64,000 bases of DNA, from positions 1 through 64,000 of the forward strand of contig NZ_BAAAOK010000025.1 of assembly GCF_039530285.1 (NCBI RefSeq). The letters run 5' to 3'. The DNA is from Actinomadura_C alba (GTDB lineage: Bacteria > Actinomycetota > Actinomycetes > Streptosporangiales > Streptosporangiaceae). How positions within the stretch are numbered: position 1 is the first letter of the stretch; each line of letters starts with the position of its first letter. Under the pieces are notes generated by a model that saw only the letters and a program-made list of their open reading frames with translations, was not told the DNA's origin and ran no database searches. Below are positions 18,788-27,404 of this stretch, one piece after another. Made by a program: the position numbers and the translations under genes.

Positions 18788-19959
18788 AGGCGCTGTGCTG
18801 GGAAGGTGTCGACAAGTTGGCGGTCGAGCGGGTGCCGGACCCGCAGATCCTCAACGATCAGGACGCCATCCTCAAGGTCACGTTGACCACGACCTGCGGC
18901 TCGGACCTGCATCTGATCAACGGGTACATCCCCACGATGCGCGCGGGCGACGTCATGGGGCACGAGTTCATGGGCGAGATCGTCGAGGTTGGCCCGGGGG
19001 TCCGCCACCGCAAGGTGGGCGATCGCGTGGTGGTGTGCTCGTTCATCGCGTGCGGGCGCTGCTGGTACTGCACCCACGACCTGTGGTCCCTGTGCGACAA
19101 CACCAACACGAACTGGGAACTGGCGCAGGAGATCTTCGGCTTCGAGACCGGTGGCGTCTACGGCTATTCGCACGCCATGGGCGGATACAAGGGCAGCCAC
19201 TCGGAGTACATCCGGGTGCCGATGGCCGACTACGGCACCTTCCCGGTGCCCGACGGCGTCAGCGACAAGGACGCCCTCTACGCCTCCGACGCCGCTCCGA
19301 CCGGTTGGATGGGCGCGCATCTCGGCGGGGTCCAGCCGGGTGACGTCGTCGCGGTGTGGGGTGCCGGCGGGGTCGGCCAGATGGCCGCCCGCGCCGCGGA
19401 GCTGCTCGGCGCCGAGCGGGTGATCGTCATCGACCGGCTGCCCGAGCGGCTGGCCATGACCGAGCAGTACATCGGCGCCGAGACGATCGACTTCTCGAGG
19501 ACCGACGTCGACGCCGAGCTGCGCGAGCGCACCGGGGGCCGGGGGCCCGACGTCTGTATCGAGGCGGTGGGCATGGAAGCCGTCAGCAACAACGTGCGGC
19601 ACGCCTACGACAAGGCCAAACAGCAGATCCGTCTGCAGCACGAGCGGCCCGTCGCGGTCCGCCAGGCCATCTACTCCTGCCGCAAGGGCGGGTCGGTGTT
19701 CATCCTCGGTGTCTTCGGCGGGCTGGCCGACAAGTTCCCGCTCGGCGCGATGATGAACAAGGGCCTGACCGTACGCGGAGCCCAGCAGCACGGTCACCGT
19801 TACATTCCCATGCTGCTCGAGCGCATCGCCGCGGGGGAGCTGTCCCCTGGACATCTCGCCACGCACGAGATGTCGCTGGACGAGGCCCCCAGGGGCTATG
19901 AGCTGTTCAACAACAAGAAGGACGGCTGCGTGCGCGCGGTGTTCCGGCCGCACGGCTGA
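18784..19959 (+). CDS. Zinc-dependent alcohol dehydrogenase (MDR superfamily, formaldehyde dehydrogenase-like)
   Basis: 391 residues from GTG 18784 with GAGGAGG upstream. Catalytic zinc ligands are visible as Cys38 (TTCGSDLH) and His60-Glu61 (GHEF). Structural zinc ligands are Cys90, 93, 96 and 104 (CGRCWYC...SLC). The cofactor-binding loop is VWGAGGVGQMAA. The insert with GGVYGYSHAMGGYKGSHSEY is typical of the glutathione-independent formaldehyde dehydrogenase-like branch, whose members oxidise aldehydes/alcohols with NAD(P)+. Substrate is unassigned. It is translationally coupled to the small membrane protein upstream, a conserved pairing. Confidence 0.93.
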   Translation: MKALCWEGVDKLAVERVPDPQILNDQDAILKVTLTTTCGSDLHLINGYIPTMRAGDVMGHEFMGEIVEVGPGVRHRKVGDRVVVCSFIACGRCWYCTHDLWSLCDNTNTNWELAQEIFGFETGGVYGYSHAMGGYKGSHSEYIRVPMADYGTFPVPDGVSDKDALYASDAAPTGWMGAHLGGVQPGDVVAVWGAGGVGQMAARAAELLGAERVIVIDRLPERLAMTEQYIGAETIDFSRTDVDAELRERTGGRGPDVCIEAVGMEAVSNNVRHAYDKAKQQIRLQHERPVAVRQAIYSCRKGGSVFILGVFGGLADKFPLGAMMNKGLTVRGAQQHGHRYIPMLLERIAAGELSPGHLATHEMSLDEAPRGYELFNNKKDGCVRAVFRPHG

Positions 19960-20340
19960 GCGGCCACCTCGGTCACCTCGGTCACCTCCATCACGTCGAA
20001 CTCGCGGCGGGCGTCCCGGTCAGGGGCCCGCCGCGAGTCCGTTCCGCCCTCCGTACGCGGCGGACGGAATGACGGAACCGGCGGTCACGCCGTACCGTCG
20101 CTGAGCGACGGACGCGCATCGTCACCTCCGCGTGCCTCCGCAGCATGCCCCCGCCTATCTCCGCGCACCGCCGTTCGGCGTGCTGTCGCATTGCCGGGGT
20201 GTGTGATTTGCAGGCGATGTACGGTGTGGGACGAATGCCGGAAACAGGTCGGCGCCGTCGGCCGGCCTCGCTCAGGGGGGTGCCGCATCCGCGCCGTGGG
20301 TGGCCGATGGGGCGGGCGTACGCGCGTCGGGGTGAGCGGG
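19960..20340. other. Intergenic region upstream of the potassium transporter
   Basis: 380 bases. It begins with a short 9-bp repeat of the type cggtcacct (about 19973-19998) and has a lower-GC patch at 20190-20240 that may hold the promoter. I looked for a c-di-AMP (ydaO-type) riboswitch, common before actinomycete potassium genes, and could not recognise its conserved core. Confidence 0.45.
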
Positions 20341-21675
20341 ATGACCTTCGACCGGTTCCAGCACCCCGCACAGGTGGTCGTCTCCGCGTTCGGCGCCGCC
20401 GTGCTCCTCGGCACCGGCCTGCTGTCCACGCCGTACGCCACGACCTCGGGGGACCAGGCCCGCCTGCTCGACGCGGTCTTCACCGCCACATCGGCGGTCT
20501 GCGTCACCGGGCTGGTGACCGTCGACACCGACACCCACTGGTCGGTGTTCGGTGAGCTCGTCATCGCCGGGCTCATCCAGATCGGCGGGCTCGGCATCAT
20601 GACGCTCGCCACCCTCTTCGCCGTACTCGTGTCGGGCCGGCTGGGCCTGCGCGCGCGACTGATCGCCCAGGCCGAGACCAAGACGCTGAGCATGACCGAC
20701 CTGCGCCGGGTCGTGCGCAAGGTGGTGATCTTCAGCCTCACCTCAGAGGCGGTCATCGCGACGGTGCTCACCGCGCGCTTCGCGCTCGGATACGGCGAAC
20801 CGTTCGGACAGGCCCTCTATCTGGGCGTCTTCCACGCCGTCTCGGCGTTCAACAACGCGGGCTTCGCGCTCTGGTCCGACAGCCTCGTACGGTTCGCCAC
20901 CGATCCCTGGATCTGCCTGACCATCGCGATCGCCGTCATCGTCGGCGGGCTCGGCTTCCCGGTCGTGTTCGAGCTGCTGCGGTTCGGCCGCAGACCGGCG
21001 GGCTGGTCGATGCTCACCAGGGTGACCCTGGTCGGAACCTTCACGCTGCTGGCCGTCGGCACCGTGGTCATCACGTCGACCGAGTGGGAGAACCCGAGGA
21101 CGCTCGGGCAGTACTCGGACCCGGGCCGGCTGCTGGTCGGCTTCTTCACCGCGGTGATGCCGCGCTCCGGCGGCTTCAACAGCATCGACATCGGCCAGAT
21201 GCGCTCGGAGAGCTGGCTTGTCACGAACGTGCTGATGTTCATCGGGGGCGGCAGCGCCGGGACGGCCGGCGGCATCAAGGTGACCACCGTCGCGCTGCTG
21301 GCCTTCGTCGTCTGGGCGGAGATGCGCGGCGACACCCGGGTGAACGTCGGGCGGCGGCGGCTGCCCGACGACACCCAGCGCCAGGTCGTCGCCATCGTCC
21401 TGCTGGGCATCGGTCTCGTAGTGACCGCCACGTACGTCCTGATGGCGATGGTGCCGTACAGCCTCGATCGGGTGCTCTTCGAGGTGGTGTCGGCGTTCGG
21501 CATCGTCGGGCTGTCGACCGGCATCACCGCGGACCTGCCGACGGCCGGGCATCTGATGCTCATCGCCCTGATGTTCATCGGCCGCATCGGTCCGCTGACC
21601 CTGGCCTCCGCGCTCGCGCTGAGGGAACGTGGCCGCAGGTACGAACTACCGGAGGAGCGTCCGATCGTTGGGTGA
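20341..21675 (+). CDS. ktrB: Potassium uptake channel subunit, KtrB/TrkH family
   Basis: 444 residues from ATG 20341 (GTG 20332 is an alternative). Length fits KtrB rather than longer TrkH. Four pore-loop repeats carry the selectivity glycines: SAVCVTGLVTVD, SAFNNAGFALW, PRSGGFNSIDIG and FGIVGLSTGIT. About eight to ten membrane helices surround them, with basic residues after the third repeat (GGSAGTAGGIKVTT), the intramembrane gating loop region. It forms a dimeric K+ (Na+-coupled) channel gated by the KtrA ring encoded by the overlapping downstream gene. Confidence 0.94.
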   Translation: MTFDRFQHPAQVVVSAFGAAVLLGTGLLSTPYATTSGDQARLLDAVFTATSAVCVTGLVTVDTDTHWSVFGELVIAGLIQIGGLGIMTLATLFAVLVSGRLGLRARLIAQAETKTLSMTDLRRVVRKVVIFSLTSEAVIATVLTARFALGYGEPFGQALYLGVFHAVSAFNNAGFALWSDSLVRFATDPWICLTIAIAVIVGGLGFPVVFELLRFGRRPAGWSMLTRVTLVGTFTLLAVGTVVITSTEWENPRTLGQYSDPGRLLVGFFTAVMPRSGGFNSIDIGQMRSESWLVTNVLMFIGGGSAGTAGGIKVTTVALLAFVVWAEMRGDTRVNVGRRRLPDDTQRQVVAIVLLGIGLVVTATYVLMAMVPYSLDRVLFEVVSAFGIVGLSTGITADLPTAGHLMLIALMFIGRIGPLTLASALALRERGRRYELPEERPIVG

Positions 21676-22330
21676 CATCGGGAACGACCCAGTGGTGGTG
21701 ATCGGCCTCGGCCGGTTCGGCACCGCACTCGCGCTGGAGCTCGCCGAGCGTGGCACCGAGGTGCTCGCCGTCGACAGCCGACCCAAGATCGTGCAGAGCC
21801 TGTCGGGCAAGCTCACGCACATCGTCACCGCCGACGCCACCGACATCGATGCGCTGCGCGACCTGGGCGTGGCGGAGTTCTACCGCGCGGTGGTCGCGAT
21901 CGGGAGCGACCTGGAGGCCAGCATCCTGACGACGTCGCTGCTCGTCGAGCTCGAGGTCGACGACATCTGGGCCAAGGCCGTCAGCCACCAGCACGCGCGG
22001 ATCCTGGAGCGCATCGGCGCCCGCCACATCGTGCTCCCCGAGCACGACATGGGCGAGCGGGTCGCTCACCTGGTGAGCGGCCGGATGCTCGACTACGTCG
22101 AGGTGGACTCGAACTTCGCCCTGGTGAAGACCCGGCCGCCGAAGGAGCTCGTGGGCGTGCCGCTGGGCGAGACCAAACTGCGCAGCAGGCACGGCGTCAC
22201 GGTCGTCTGTGTCAAGAGCCCCGGCGAGGAGTTCACCTACGCCGCGACCGACACGGTGCTGCAGTACGGCGACGTCATCGTGATCGCCGGTCCCATCGGC
22301 AAGGTGGAGCGGTTCGCCGAACGCACCTGA
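21668..22330 (+). CDS. ktrA: Potassium uptake regulatory subunit, KtrA/TrkA (RCK) family
   Basis: 220 residues from TTG 21668, preferred because GGAGGAG lies about ten bases before it; GTG 21629 is possible. The start lies inside the end of ktrB, so translation is coupled. The N-terminal RCK_N domain has Rossmann motif VIGLGRFGTALA and acidic VDSRP for nucleotide binding (ATP/ADP or NADH). The C-terminal RCK_C domain spans about 135-215. A single RCK unit is the KtrA plan; TrkA has two. It assembles as an octameric ring on the KtrB dimer and gates it. Confidence 0.94.
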   Translation: MGDIGNDPVVVIGLGRFGTALALELAERGTEVLAVDSRPKIVQSLSGKLTHIVTADATDIDALRDLGVAEFYRAVVAIGSDLEASILTTSLLVELEVDDIWAKAVSHQHARILERIGARHIVLPEHDMGERVAHLVSGRMLDYVEVDSNFALVKTRPPKELVGVPLGETKLRSRHGVTVVCVKSPGEEFTYAATDTVLQYGDVIVIAGPIGKVERFAERT

Positions 22331-22356
22331 GCCGGGCCCCGCCGTTCGTGGTCGCG

Positions 22357-23493
22357 TCACTTCGGCCGGCCCGGCCGCTCGACGCGGTGGAACAGCGCCC
22401 ACAACGCGGCGAGCGTCACGGCGAAGACCGGCAGCCACGCCAGCCGGTACAGCACCCACACCGGGTCGTCCGGCGCGTCGTGCAGGCCGGGCAGCGTACC
22501 CGCCGCGAGCCCGGTGAGCGTGACGATCATGAGAGCGGTCTGGTGCCAGCAGAACACCGTCATCGCCGACAGGTTCGCGAAGGCCACGGCCGCCCACGCC
22601 ATCGGCCGCCGCATCCAGCGGGCCAGCCGGTGCCGGACGAGCAGGGCCAGGCCGATCTGGGCGACGCCGAACGTGACGGCGGCAAGCGTCGGCGGGTTGA
22701 GGTTGGAGATCGCCGCGCCGGGGACGCCCACCATGCTCGCCGGGTACCCGGCCCACGCCACCAGTGCGGCGGTACCGGCGGTCCCCGCGACGAGCAGCGC
22801 GACGGCGACGCGGCGGGACTCGAGCGCGCCCTTCGCCCACGCCACGCCCAGCAGGTACGGCACCAGCCAGCCGGCGATCACGTTGATCCAGCCGAGCCAG
22901 GCGGGGCCGCCGAGGCCGAACCGCGCCACGTCGACCACGGCCACCACGGCGGCGGCGACGAGAGCCGCGTACGGCTTCGCCCGGTGCAGCAGCGGGGTCA
23001 GCGCCGTGAGCACGGCATAGACGCACAGGAACCACAGCGGGCTGAGGACCAGCTTGAGCAGCGGGGCCGGGGGCAGGCCCGAGGCGATCAGTCCCAGTGT
23101 CATGGGCACCCAGGCGAGCAGCAGTGCCGCCACCGGCCGGAAGAGCCGGAGCATCCGGACGCGCACCCATGACGTGTACGGCCGCCGGAGCCCGAGGACG
23201 GCGGTGTGGCCGCCGACGAAGAAGAAGACGGCAAGGGTCTGCAGTGCCCACGAGACCGCGGTGGTGGCGGGCATGGACGACAGCGGGCTCTCCGTGTGCA
23301 GCCGGGTCCCGCCGTCGCCGCCGATGGGCCGGCCGGCCACGAGCGCGGTGACCGCCCAATGGCCGAGTACCACCCCGAGGATGGCCACGGCGCGCAGCGC
23401 GTCGACCGCGCGGTCGCGGTGCGCGGGCGTCGCCTCGTCGATCCGCCGGGCCAGTGCGGTGAGCCGGGACGGCAGGGCCGGGGCGAGCGTCAT
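22357..23493 (-). CDS. Acyltransferase 3-like integral membrane protein
   Basis: 378 residues from ATG 23493, overlapping the stop of the hydrolase gene by four bases (ATGA). About ten hydrophobic helices. The N-terminal segment AVDALRAVAILGVVLGHW has the R...H arrangement of acyltransferase-3/OafA enzymes (catalytic-type His in GHW after the first helix). Later PLWFLCVY and NPPTL segments fit the same family. Such proteins transfer acyl groups to surface sugars or lipids. The acceptor here is unknown. Coupling to a secreted hydrolase suggests a joint envelope or exported-metabolite role. Confidence 0.8.
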   Translation of the reverse strand: MTLAPALPSRLTALARRIDEATPAHRDRAVDALRAVAILGVVLGHWAVTALVAGRPIGGDGGTRLHTESPLSSMPATTAVSWALQTLAVFFFVGGHTAVLGLRRPYTSWVRVRMLRLFRPVAALLLAWVPMTLGLIASGLPPAPLLKLVLSPLWFLCVYAVLTALTPLLHRAKPYAALVAAAVVAVVDVARFGLGGPAWLGWINVIAGWLVPYLLGVAWAKGALESRRVAVALLVAGTAGTAALVAWAGYPASMVGVPGAAISNLNPPTLAAVTFGVAQIGLALLVRHRLARWMRRPMAWAAVAFANLSAMTVFCWHQTALMIVTLTGLAAGTLPGLHDAPDDPVWVLYRLAWLPVFAVTLAALWALFHRVERPGRPK

Positions 23494-24434
23494 CGGGTCA
23501 CCTCCGCGCCCCGGCCGAGTGCGATCAGCGCGAGGTTGCGCAACGCCTGGCCGCCGGGCTCGAGGTAGTCGCTGTGGCCCCCGTCGCCGGTCCCGAACGG
23601 CCGGGCGCCGAAGCCGCGGGAGGTGGGGTCGGCGCCGAGTCCGGCCCCGAGAACACGGAGCTTCGGAACGTACGCAGTCCAGTCGCCGCTCGCCCGTCCC
23701 GCCCACACGCGAGCGTCGGTGCGCAGGTCCCGTACGGAGCGGACGACCATGCCCGGGCTGCCGAACACCGCGAGGTCGGCGACCTGCACCCGCCCGGCGG
23801 CCCGCGCGCACACCACCGAGCCGTAGCTGTGGCAGAGCAGGCTGATCCGCACCGGGTCCGTGGCGTCGCCGCTCGTGTTCAGCCAGCCGGTCAGCCGCCG
23901 GAGCGAGCGGGCGCCCTGATCGGCCCGCCGGGTCGTCGCCACGTCCAGGCTGAGCGTCGCCGGCGCGTCGTACCCGAGCCAGGCGATCACGGCGAGCCCG
24001 GAGCGCGGATCGATGCGCCGGGCCTCGGCGATCACCGCTCTCGCCCCGCCGCCGGGGGAGGCGGTGCCGCGCGAGTCGAAGGTCGCCGGGGTGGTGTCGG
24101 CGCCCGGGACGAGCACCGCCACCCGGCGGGCCGTGGACAGGTCGCCGATCACCTCGACCGCCCGGTGGCCGTCGTAGGTGAGGAACCGGCGGCCGGGCGC
24201 GGCCAGCGCCCGCAATCGCCCGGCGGTGGTACGGTCCCCGGCGGTCAGCGCGGCCCGCGCGTCCGCGACGACCGCTCGCCGGTTCTCGGCGTACCGCTCG
24301 GTCAGCGCCGTGTGGGTGAGGGCGGGGAGCGGCCGTTCCACGCGGGGGGAATCGGGCCGCGCACCGGCCACGGCCGGGATCGCGAAGCCGCCGACCGTGA
24401 CCAGTGCGGCGAGTGCCACTCGGCCGTGTCGCAT
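23490..24434 (-). CDS. Secreted alpha/beta hydrolase (DUF1023-like)
   Basis: 314 residues from ATG 24434. The N-terminal signal peptide (RHGRVALAALVTVGGFAIPAVAGA) predicts export. The core has VAVLVPGADTTP followed by the nucleophile elbow LLCHSYGSVV with Ser in HSYGS, and a late GHSDYLEPGG carrying a candidate catalytic His. The layout matches alpha/beta hydrolases annotated as DUF1023 in actinomycetes. Substrate is unknown. It is first in a two-gene operon with the acyltransferase. Confidence 0.85.
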   Translation of the reverse strand: MRHGRVALAALVTVGGFAIPAVAGARPDSPRVERPLPALTHTALTERYAENRRAVVADARAALTAGDRTTAGRLRALAAPGRRFLTYDGHRAVEVIGDLSTARRVAVLVPGADTTPATFDSRGTASPGGGARAVIAEARRIDPRSGLAVIAWLGYDAPATLSLDVATTRRADQGARSLRRLTGWLNTSGDATDPVRISLLCHSYGSVVCARAAGRVQVADLAVFGSPGMVVRSVRDLRTDARVWAGRASGDWTAYVPKLRVLGAGLGADPTSRGFGARPFGTGDGGHSDYLEPGGQALRNLALIALGRGAEVTR

Positions 24435-24560
24435 GGGGGTCCTTCCTGTCCGGCCGGTGTTCTCCGGCTGATCAGGAAGTTATGGATCGGGCCCGCTGAC
24501 CCGAGTCCCCCCGTGGAGTGGACCTGTGGCTACCCCGCAGGGGGCACGCCGGCCAACGGG

Positions 24561-25220
24561 TCAGTCCCCGGGGCGGATCAGGCCCGTCTCGTAGGCGTAC
24601 ACGACCGCCTGGGTACGGTCCCGCAGGTCGAGCTTCATGAGGATGCGCCCGACGTGGGTCTTCACCGTCTGCTCGGCCACGATCAGGCCGGCGGCGATCT
24701 CGGCGTTGGACAGCCCGCGCGCGATCAGGCCGAGCACCTCCGTCTCTCGCTCGGTGAGGTTCTCTGCGCGTTTGCGCCGTGGAGCCCTGGGGGTGCCCAG
24801 CCGGGCGAACTCGGCGATGAGCCTGCGCGTCACCGTGGGTGCCAGCAACGCCTCGCCGGCCGCGACGACGCGTACGGCGTTGGCGAGTTCCTGTCCCGAC
24901 GCGTCCTTCAGCAGGAAGCCGCTCGCACCGGAGCGCAGGGCCTCGTAGACGTAGTCGTCCAGGTCGAAGGTCGTGAGGATGAGGATCTTCGGGTGCCCCT
25001 CTTCGGCCGTGATGCGCCGGGTGGCGGCCAGGCCGTCGAGCACCGGCATCCGTACGTCCATGAGGACGACGTCGGGGCGCAGCTCGCCGGCCTTGGCGAC
25101 AGCCTCTTCGCCGTTCGCGGCCTCGCCCACGACCTCGATGTCGGGCTGGACGTTGAGCAGGATGGAGAAGCCGGACCGCACCATTCCCTGATCGTCGGCC
25201 ACCATGACCCGGATGCTCAT
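24561..25220 (-). CDS. NarL/FixJ-type response regulator
   Basis: 219 residues from ATG 25220. Receiver domain with acidic pocket VADDQ and phosphorylated Asp55 (VVLMDVRMP), Thr in LTTFD and Lys in LLKDAS. The C-terminal LuxR HTH is LTERETEVLGLIARGLSNAEIA. Its ATG overlaps the end of the histidine kinase gene by four bases, so kinase and regulator are one translation-coupled pair. It probably acts as a DNA-binding activator; possible targets include the neighbouring hydrolase/acyltransferase operon downstream. Confidence 0.96.
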   Translation of the reverse strand: MSIRVMVADDQGMVRSGFSILLNVQPDIEVVGEAANGEEAVAKAGELRPDVVLMDVRMPVLDGLAATRRITAEEGHPKILILTTFDLDDYVYEALRSGASGFLLKDASGQELANAVRVVAAGEALLAPTVTRRLIAEFARLGTPRAPRRKRAENLTERETEVLGLIARGLSNAEIAAGLIVAEQTVKTHVGRILMKLDLRDRTQAVVYAYETGLIRPGD

Positions 25221-26557
25221 GTCTCCCTTTCCGTTGGGCCGCCTCGGCGCCGGGCGGGGTCCCGCGGCGGTGTTCCGCGATGAGCCGTCGCGGCCCATGG
25301 CAGCGTGGCGGTGACGGCGAAGCCGCCGTCGGGCGTGGGTTCGGCGACCAGCTCCCCGCCGAGCATGGCGGCCCGTTCGCGCATGCCGACCAGACCGTGC
25401 CCGCCGCCCGCTGCGGCGACCGGCGACGGTTCCCGGCCCGGAGCGGACCCCGGCCCGTTCACCACCCGCAACGTCAAGGCGTTGCGGCCGTAGGCGACGC
25501 CCACCTCGACCGAGGCGCCCGGCGCGTGCTTCATGGCGTTGCTCAACGCCTCTTGCAGGATGCGGTACGCCGACAGGCTCACGCCCTGGGGGAGTGGCGC
25601 GGGCGCACCGCTCACGGTGGTCGTCACGCTGACGCCGCCGTTGCGGGCGGAGGCGACGATCTCGTCGAGCCGGTCCAGTCCGGGCTGCGGCACGGTCTGC
25701 GGGTCGTGCTCCGTGCGCAGGACGCCGAGGATGCGGCGCAGCTCGGTGAGCCCCTCCAGGGCGCTGGAGCGGATGTCGGCGAAGCTCTCCGCCAGCTCCG
25801 CCGGAGGGTCGGCGACCTTGTAGGGCGCGGCTTCCGCGTGAATGGCGATCACGGACATGTGGTGCGCGACGACGTCGTGCAGCTCCCGCGCGATGCGCTG
25901 TCGCTCCTCCAGCACCGCGCGTTCCTCTTCATGGCGCTGCCGCTGCTCGACCAACTCGTGCTGGGCGTTGCGCCGGGCCCGCACGTTGATGCCGAGCAAG
26001 ACCGGCATCGAGACCAGGATCGCGACGCCGACGGCGTTCTGGGGGAGGAAGGCCGACCCCAGTGCCAGGCAGATCACCCACCCCGCGGTCGTGATCGGCC
26101 GGTCGTAGCGCGCGGCGACCGTGTAGAGGCAGTAGAACAGCGCGACGACGCCCGCCGTGAGGAACGGGGCGTGCAGCAGGTCACGGGCCACGCCGACCGA
26201 GCACAGGCACGAGAGCACCGTCAACGTCCACGCGAGGCCGGGCCGGCGGTCGCGGAGCAGCAGCGGCAGCGTCATCAACGCCGTCAGGAACAGCAGCGTG
26301 AAGTTCGGGTACTCACGGCCGAGCTTGATGTTCGCCGCGTCGAACTCCCCGTAGCCGGCGCCGAGCAGGCTGAGTGTGAGCACGACGTCGAAGGCGACGA
26401 CGAGATCGATGCCGAACCTGCGCGGGCGCCGTGACCGGTCCGGCGGCTCGCCCGCCGTCCGCACCGCCCGGCCCAGCGGCCCGAGCGCCCGCAGCACGCG
26501 AGAGCCACCTGCCCGGAGGCGGGTGGCCTGGTCGTTCCCGGCGGGGGCGGTGCTCAC
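25217..26557 (-). CDS. Histidine kinase (HisKA_3 type), partner of the adjacent regulator
   Basis: 446 residues from GTG 26557. Five to six N-terminal membrane helices (about 48-190) form a sensor without a large external loop. Then comes a coiled linker and the dimerisation helix ERQRIARELHDVVAHHMS with phospho-acceptor His227. The ATP-binding domain follows with N-box ILQEALSNAMKHA and a GHGLVGMRERAAMLGG lid. This is the usual DesK/NarX-like build in actinomycetes. The signal is unknown. Confidence 0.95.
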   Translation of the reverse strand: MSTAPAGNDQATRLRAGGSRVLRALGPLGRAVRTAGEPPDRSRRPRRFGIDLVVAFDVVLTLSLLGAGYGEFDAANIKLGREYPNFTLLFLTALMTLPLLLRDRRPGLAWTLTVLSCLCSVGVARDLLHAPFLTAGVVALFYCLYTVAARYDRPITTAGWVICLALGSAFLPQNAVGVAILVSMPVLLGINVRARRNAQHELVEQRQRHEEERAVLEERQRIARELHDVVAHHMSVIAIHAEAAPYKVADPPAELAESFADIRSSALEGLTELRRILGVLRTEHDPQTVPQPGLDRLDEIVASARNGGVSVTTTVSGAPAPLPQGVSLSAYRILQEALSNAMKHAPGASVEVGVAYGRNALTLRVVNGPGSAPGREPSPVAAAGGGHGLVGMRERAAMLGGELVAEPTPDGGFAVTATLPWAATAHRGTPPRDPARRRGGPTERET

Positions 26558-26633
26558 GCGTTCAGGCTAGAGCGCCGGTACGACCGGATCGTGCCGCCTC
26601 CGGATGATTGCGCCGTAACCCTCAGGTAGGGGG

Positions 26634-26685
26634 TGGTCCATCGCGGTGGTTCATCGTGGTGGTTCATCGCGCTGGTCCATCGCAC
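26634..26685. repeat. 13-bp tandem repeat, four copies
   Basis: Units of the form tggttcatcgcgg, with single-base differences, lie in the non-coding gap between the histidine kinase promoter side and the mscL stop. No function is evident. Confidence 0.8.
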
Positions 26686-26758
26686 GTGTCCGCGGGTGCG
26701 GCGGGGAACGGCGCCCCGATGATCACGGGGCGGCGCCCGGGACGGCCCGGTGACCGGC

Positions 26759-27196
26759 TCACGCGCTCGGGACCGGCCGGGGGTCGCCCGGCTGCTCGGT
26801 GGCCGGCGTGATGGGCGCGGTGCACTCGGGGCAGCGGCGGGCCGCGATCGGGATGCTCAGCGTGCACTCGGGACAGGCCCGCTCGGTCGCCGCCTGGTCG
26901 CGCTCGAAGAACCGGAGCAGCCGCGCCACCGGCAGCACGACCACGAAATAGATCACGGCGGCGGAGATGAGGAAGGACAGCATCTCGGAGAGGAAGGTGC
27001 CGTAGGTGAAGCGTGACTTCCCGACGGCGAAGGCCAGATGGTCGAGGTTGGGCTTGCCGCCGGCAAGGGACAGCAGGGGGTTGATGAAGGACTCGACGAA
27101 CGCCTTCACCAGGCCGGCGAACTGGGTGCCGATGACGACGGCCACCGCGAGATCGACCAGATTGCCACGCAGGAGGAACTTCCTGAATCCACTCAT
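26759..27196 (-). CDS. mscL: Large-conductance mechanosensitive channel with zinc-ribbon tail
   Basis: 145 residues from ATG 27196. The N-terminal helix and first membrane helix (FLLRGNLVDLAVAVVIGTQFAGLV) and second helix (LISAAVIYFVVVLPVARLL) are typical MscL. It opens under membrane tension to release solutes in hypo-osmotic shock. After the second helix the tail contains two CPEC motifs (Cys108/111 and 122/125) spaced as a small zinc ribbon, which is found in some actinomycete MscL proteins but not in the classical E. coli or M. tuberculosis channels. The tail would lie in the cytoplasm and could stabilise the bundle or sense redox/metal state. Confidence 0.95.
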   Translation of the reverse strand: MSGFRKFLLRGNLVDLAVAVVIGTQFAGLVKAFVESFINPLLSLAGGKPNLDHLAFAVGKSRFTYGTFLSEMLSFLISAAVIYFVVVLPVARLLRFFERDQAATERACPECTLSIPIAARRCPECTAPITPATEQPGDPRPVPSA

Positions 27197-27404
27197 GGGC
27201 TGACAGGTTTCCAGATCCGGAGCTCACTACTTCTGTGATCGCCGAAGAGACGCGATCGCGTCCGGGCGGTTGCTTCGCGCGGGGGCCGAGAGCGGTCGCC
27301 GGGGCCGTACGACTCATGCGGGTGACAGTATGTTCATCGCACTGTTTTCCACCGCCGCTAGTGTGAGACTCTCGGTTGGTCGCATCGGTACGTGGGGAGC
27401 GGAC

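Noticed and set aside
19960..20340. c-di-AMP (ydaO-type) riboswitch before the potassium genes
   Set aside because: Expected from function, but the conserved core and paired stems could not be recognised. A covariance-model search would settle it.
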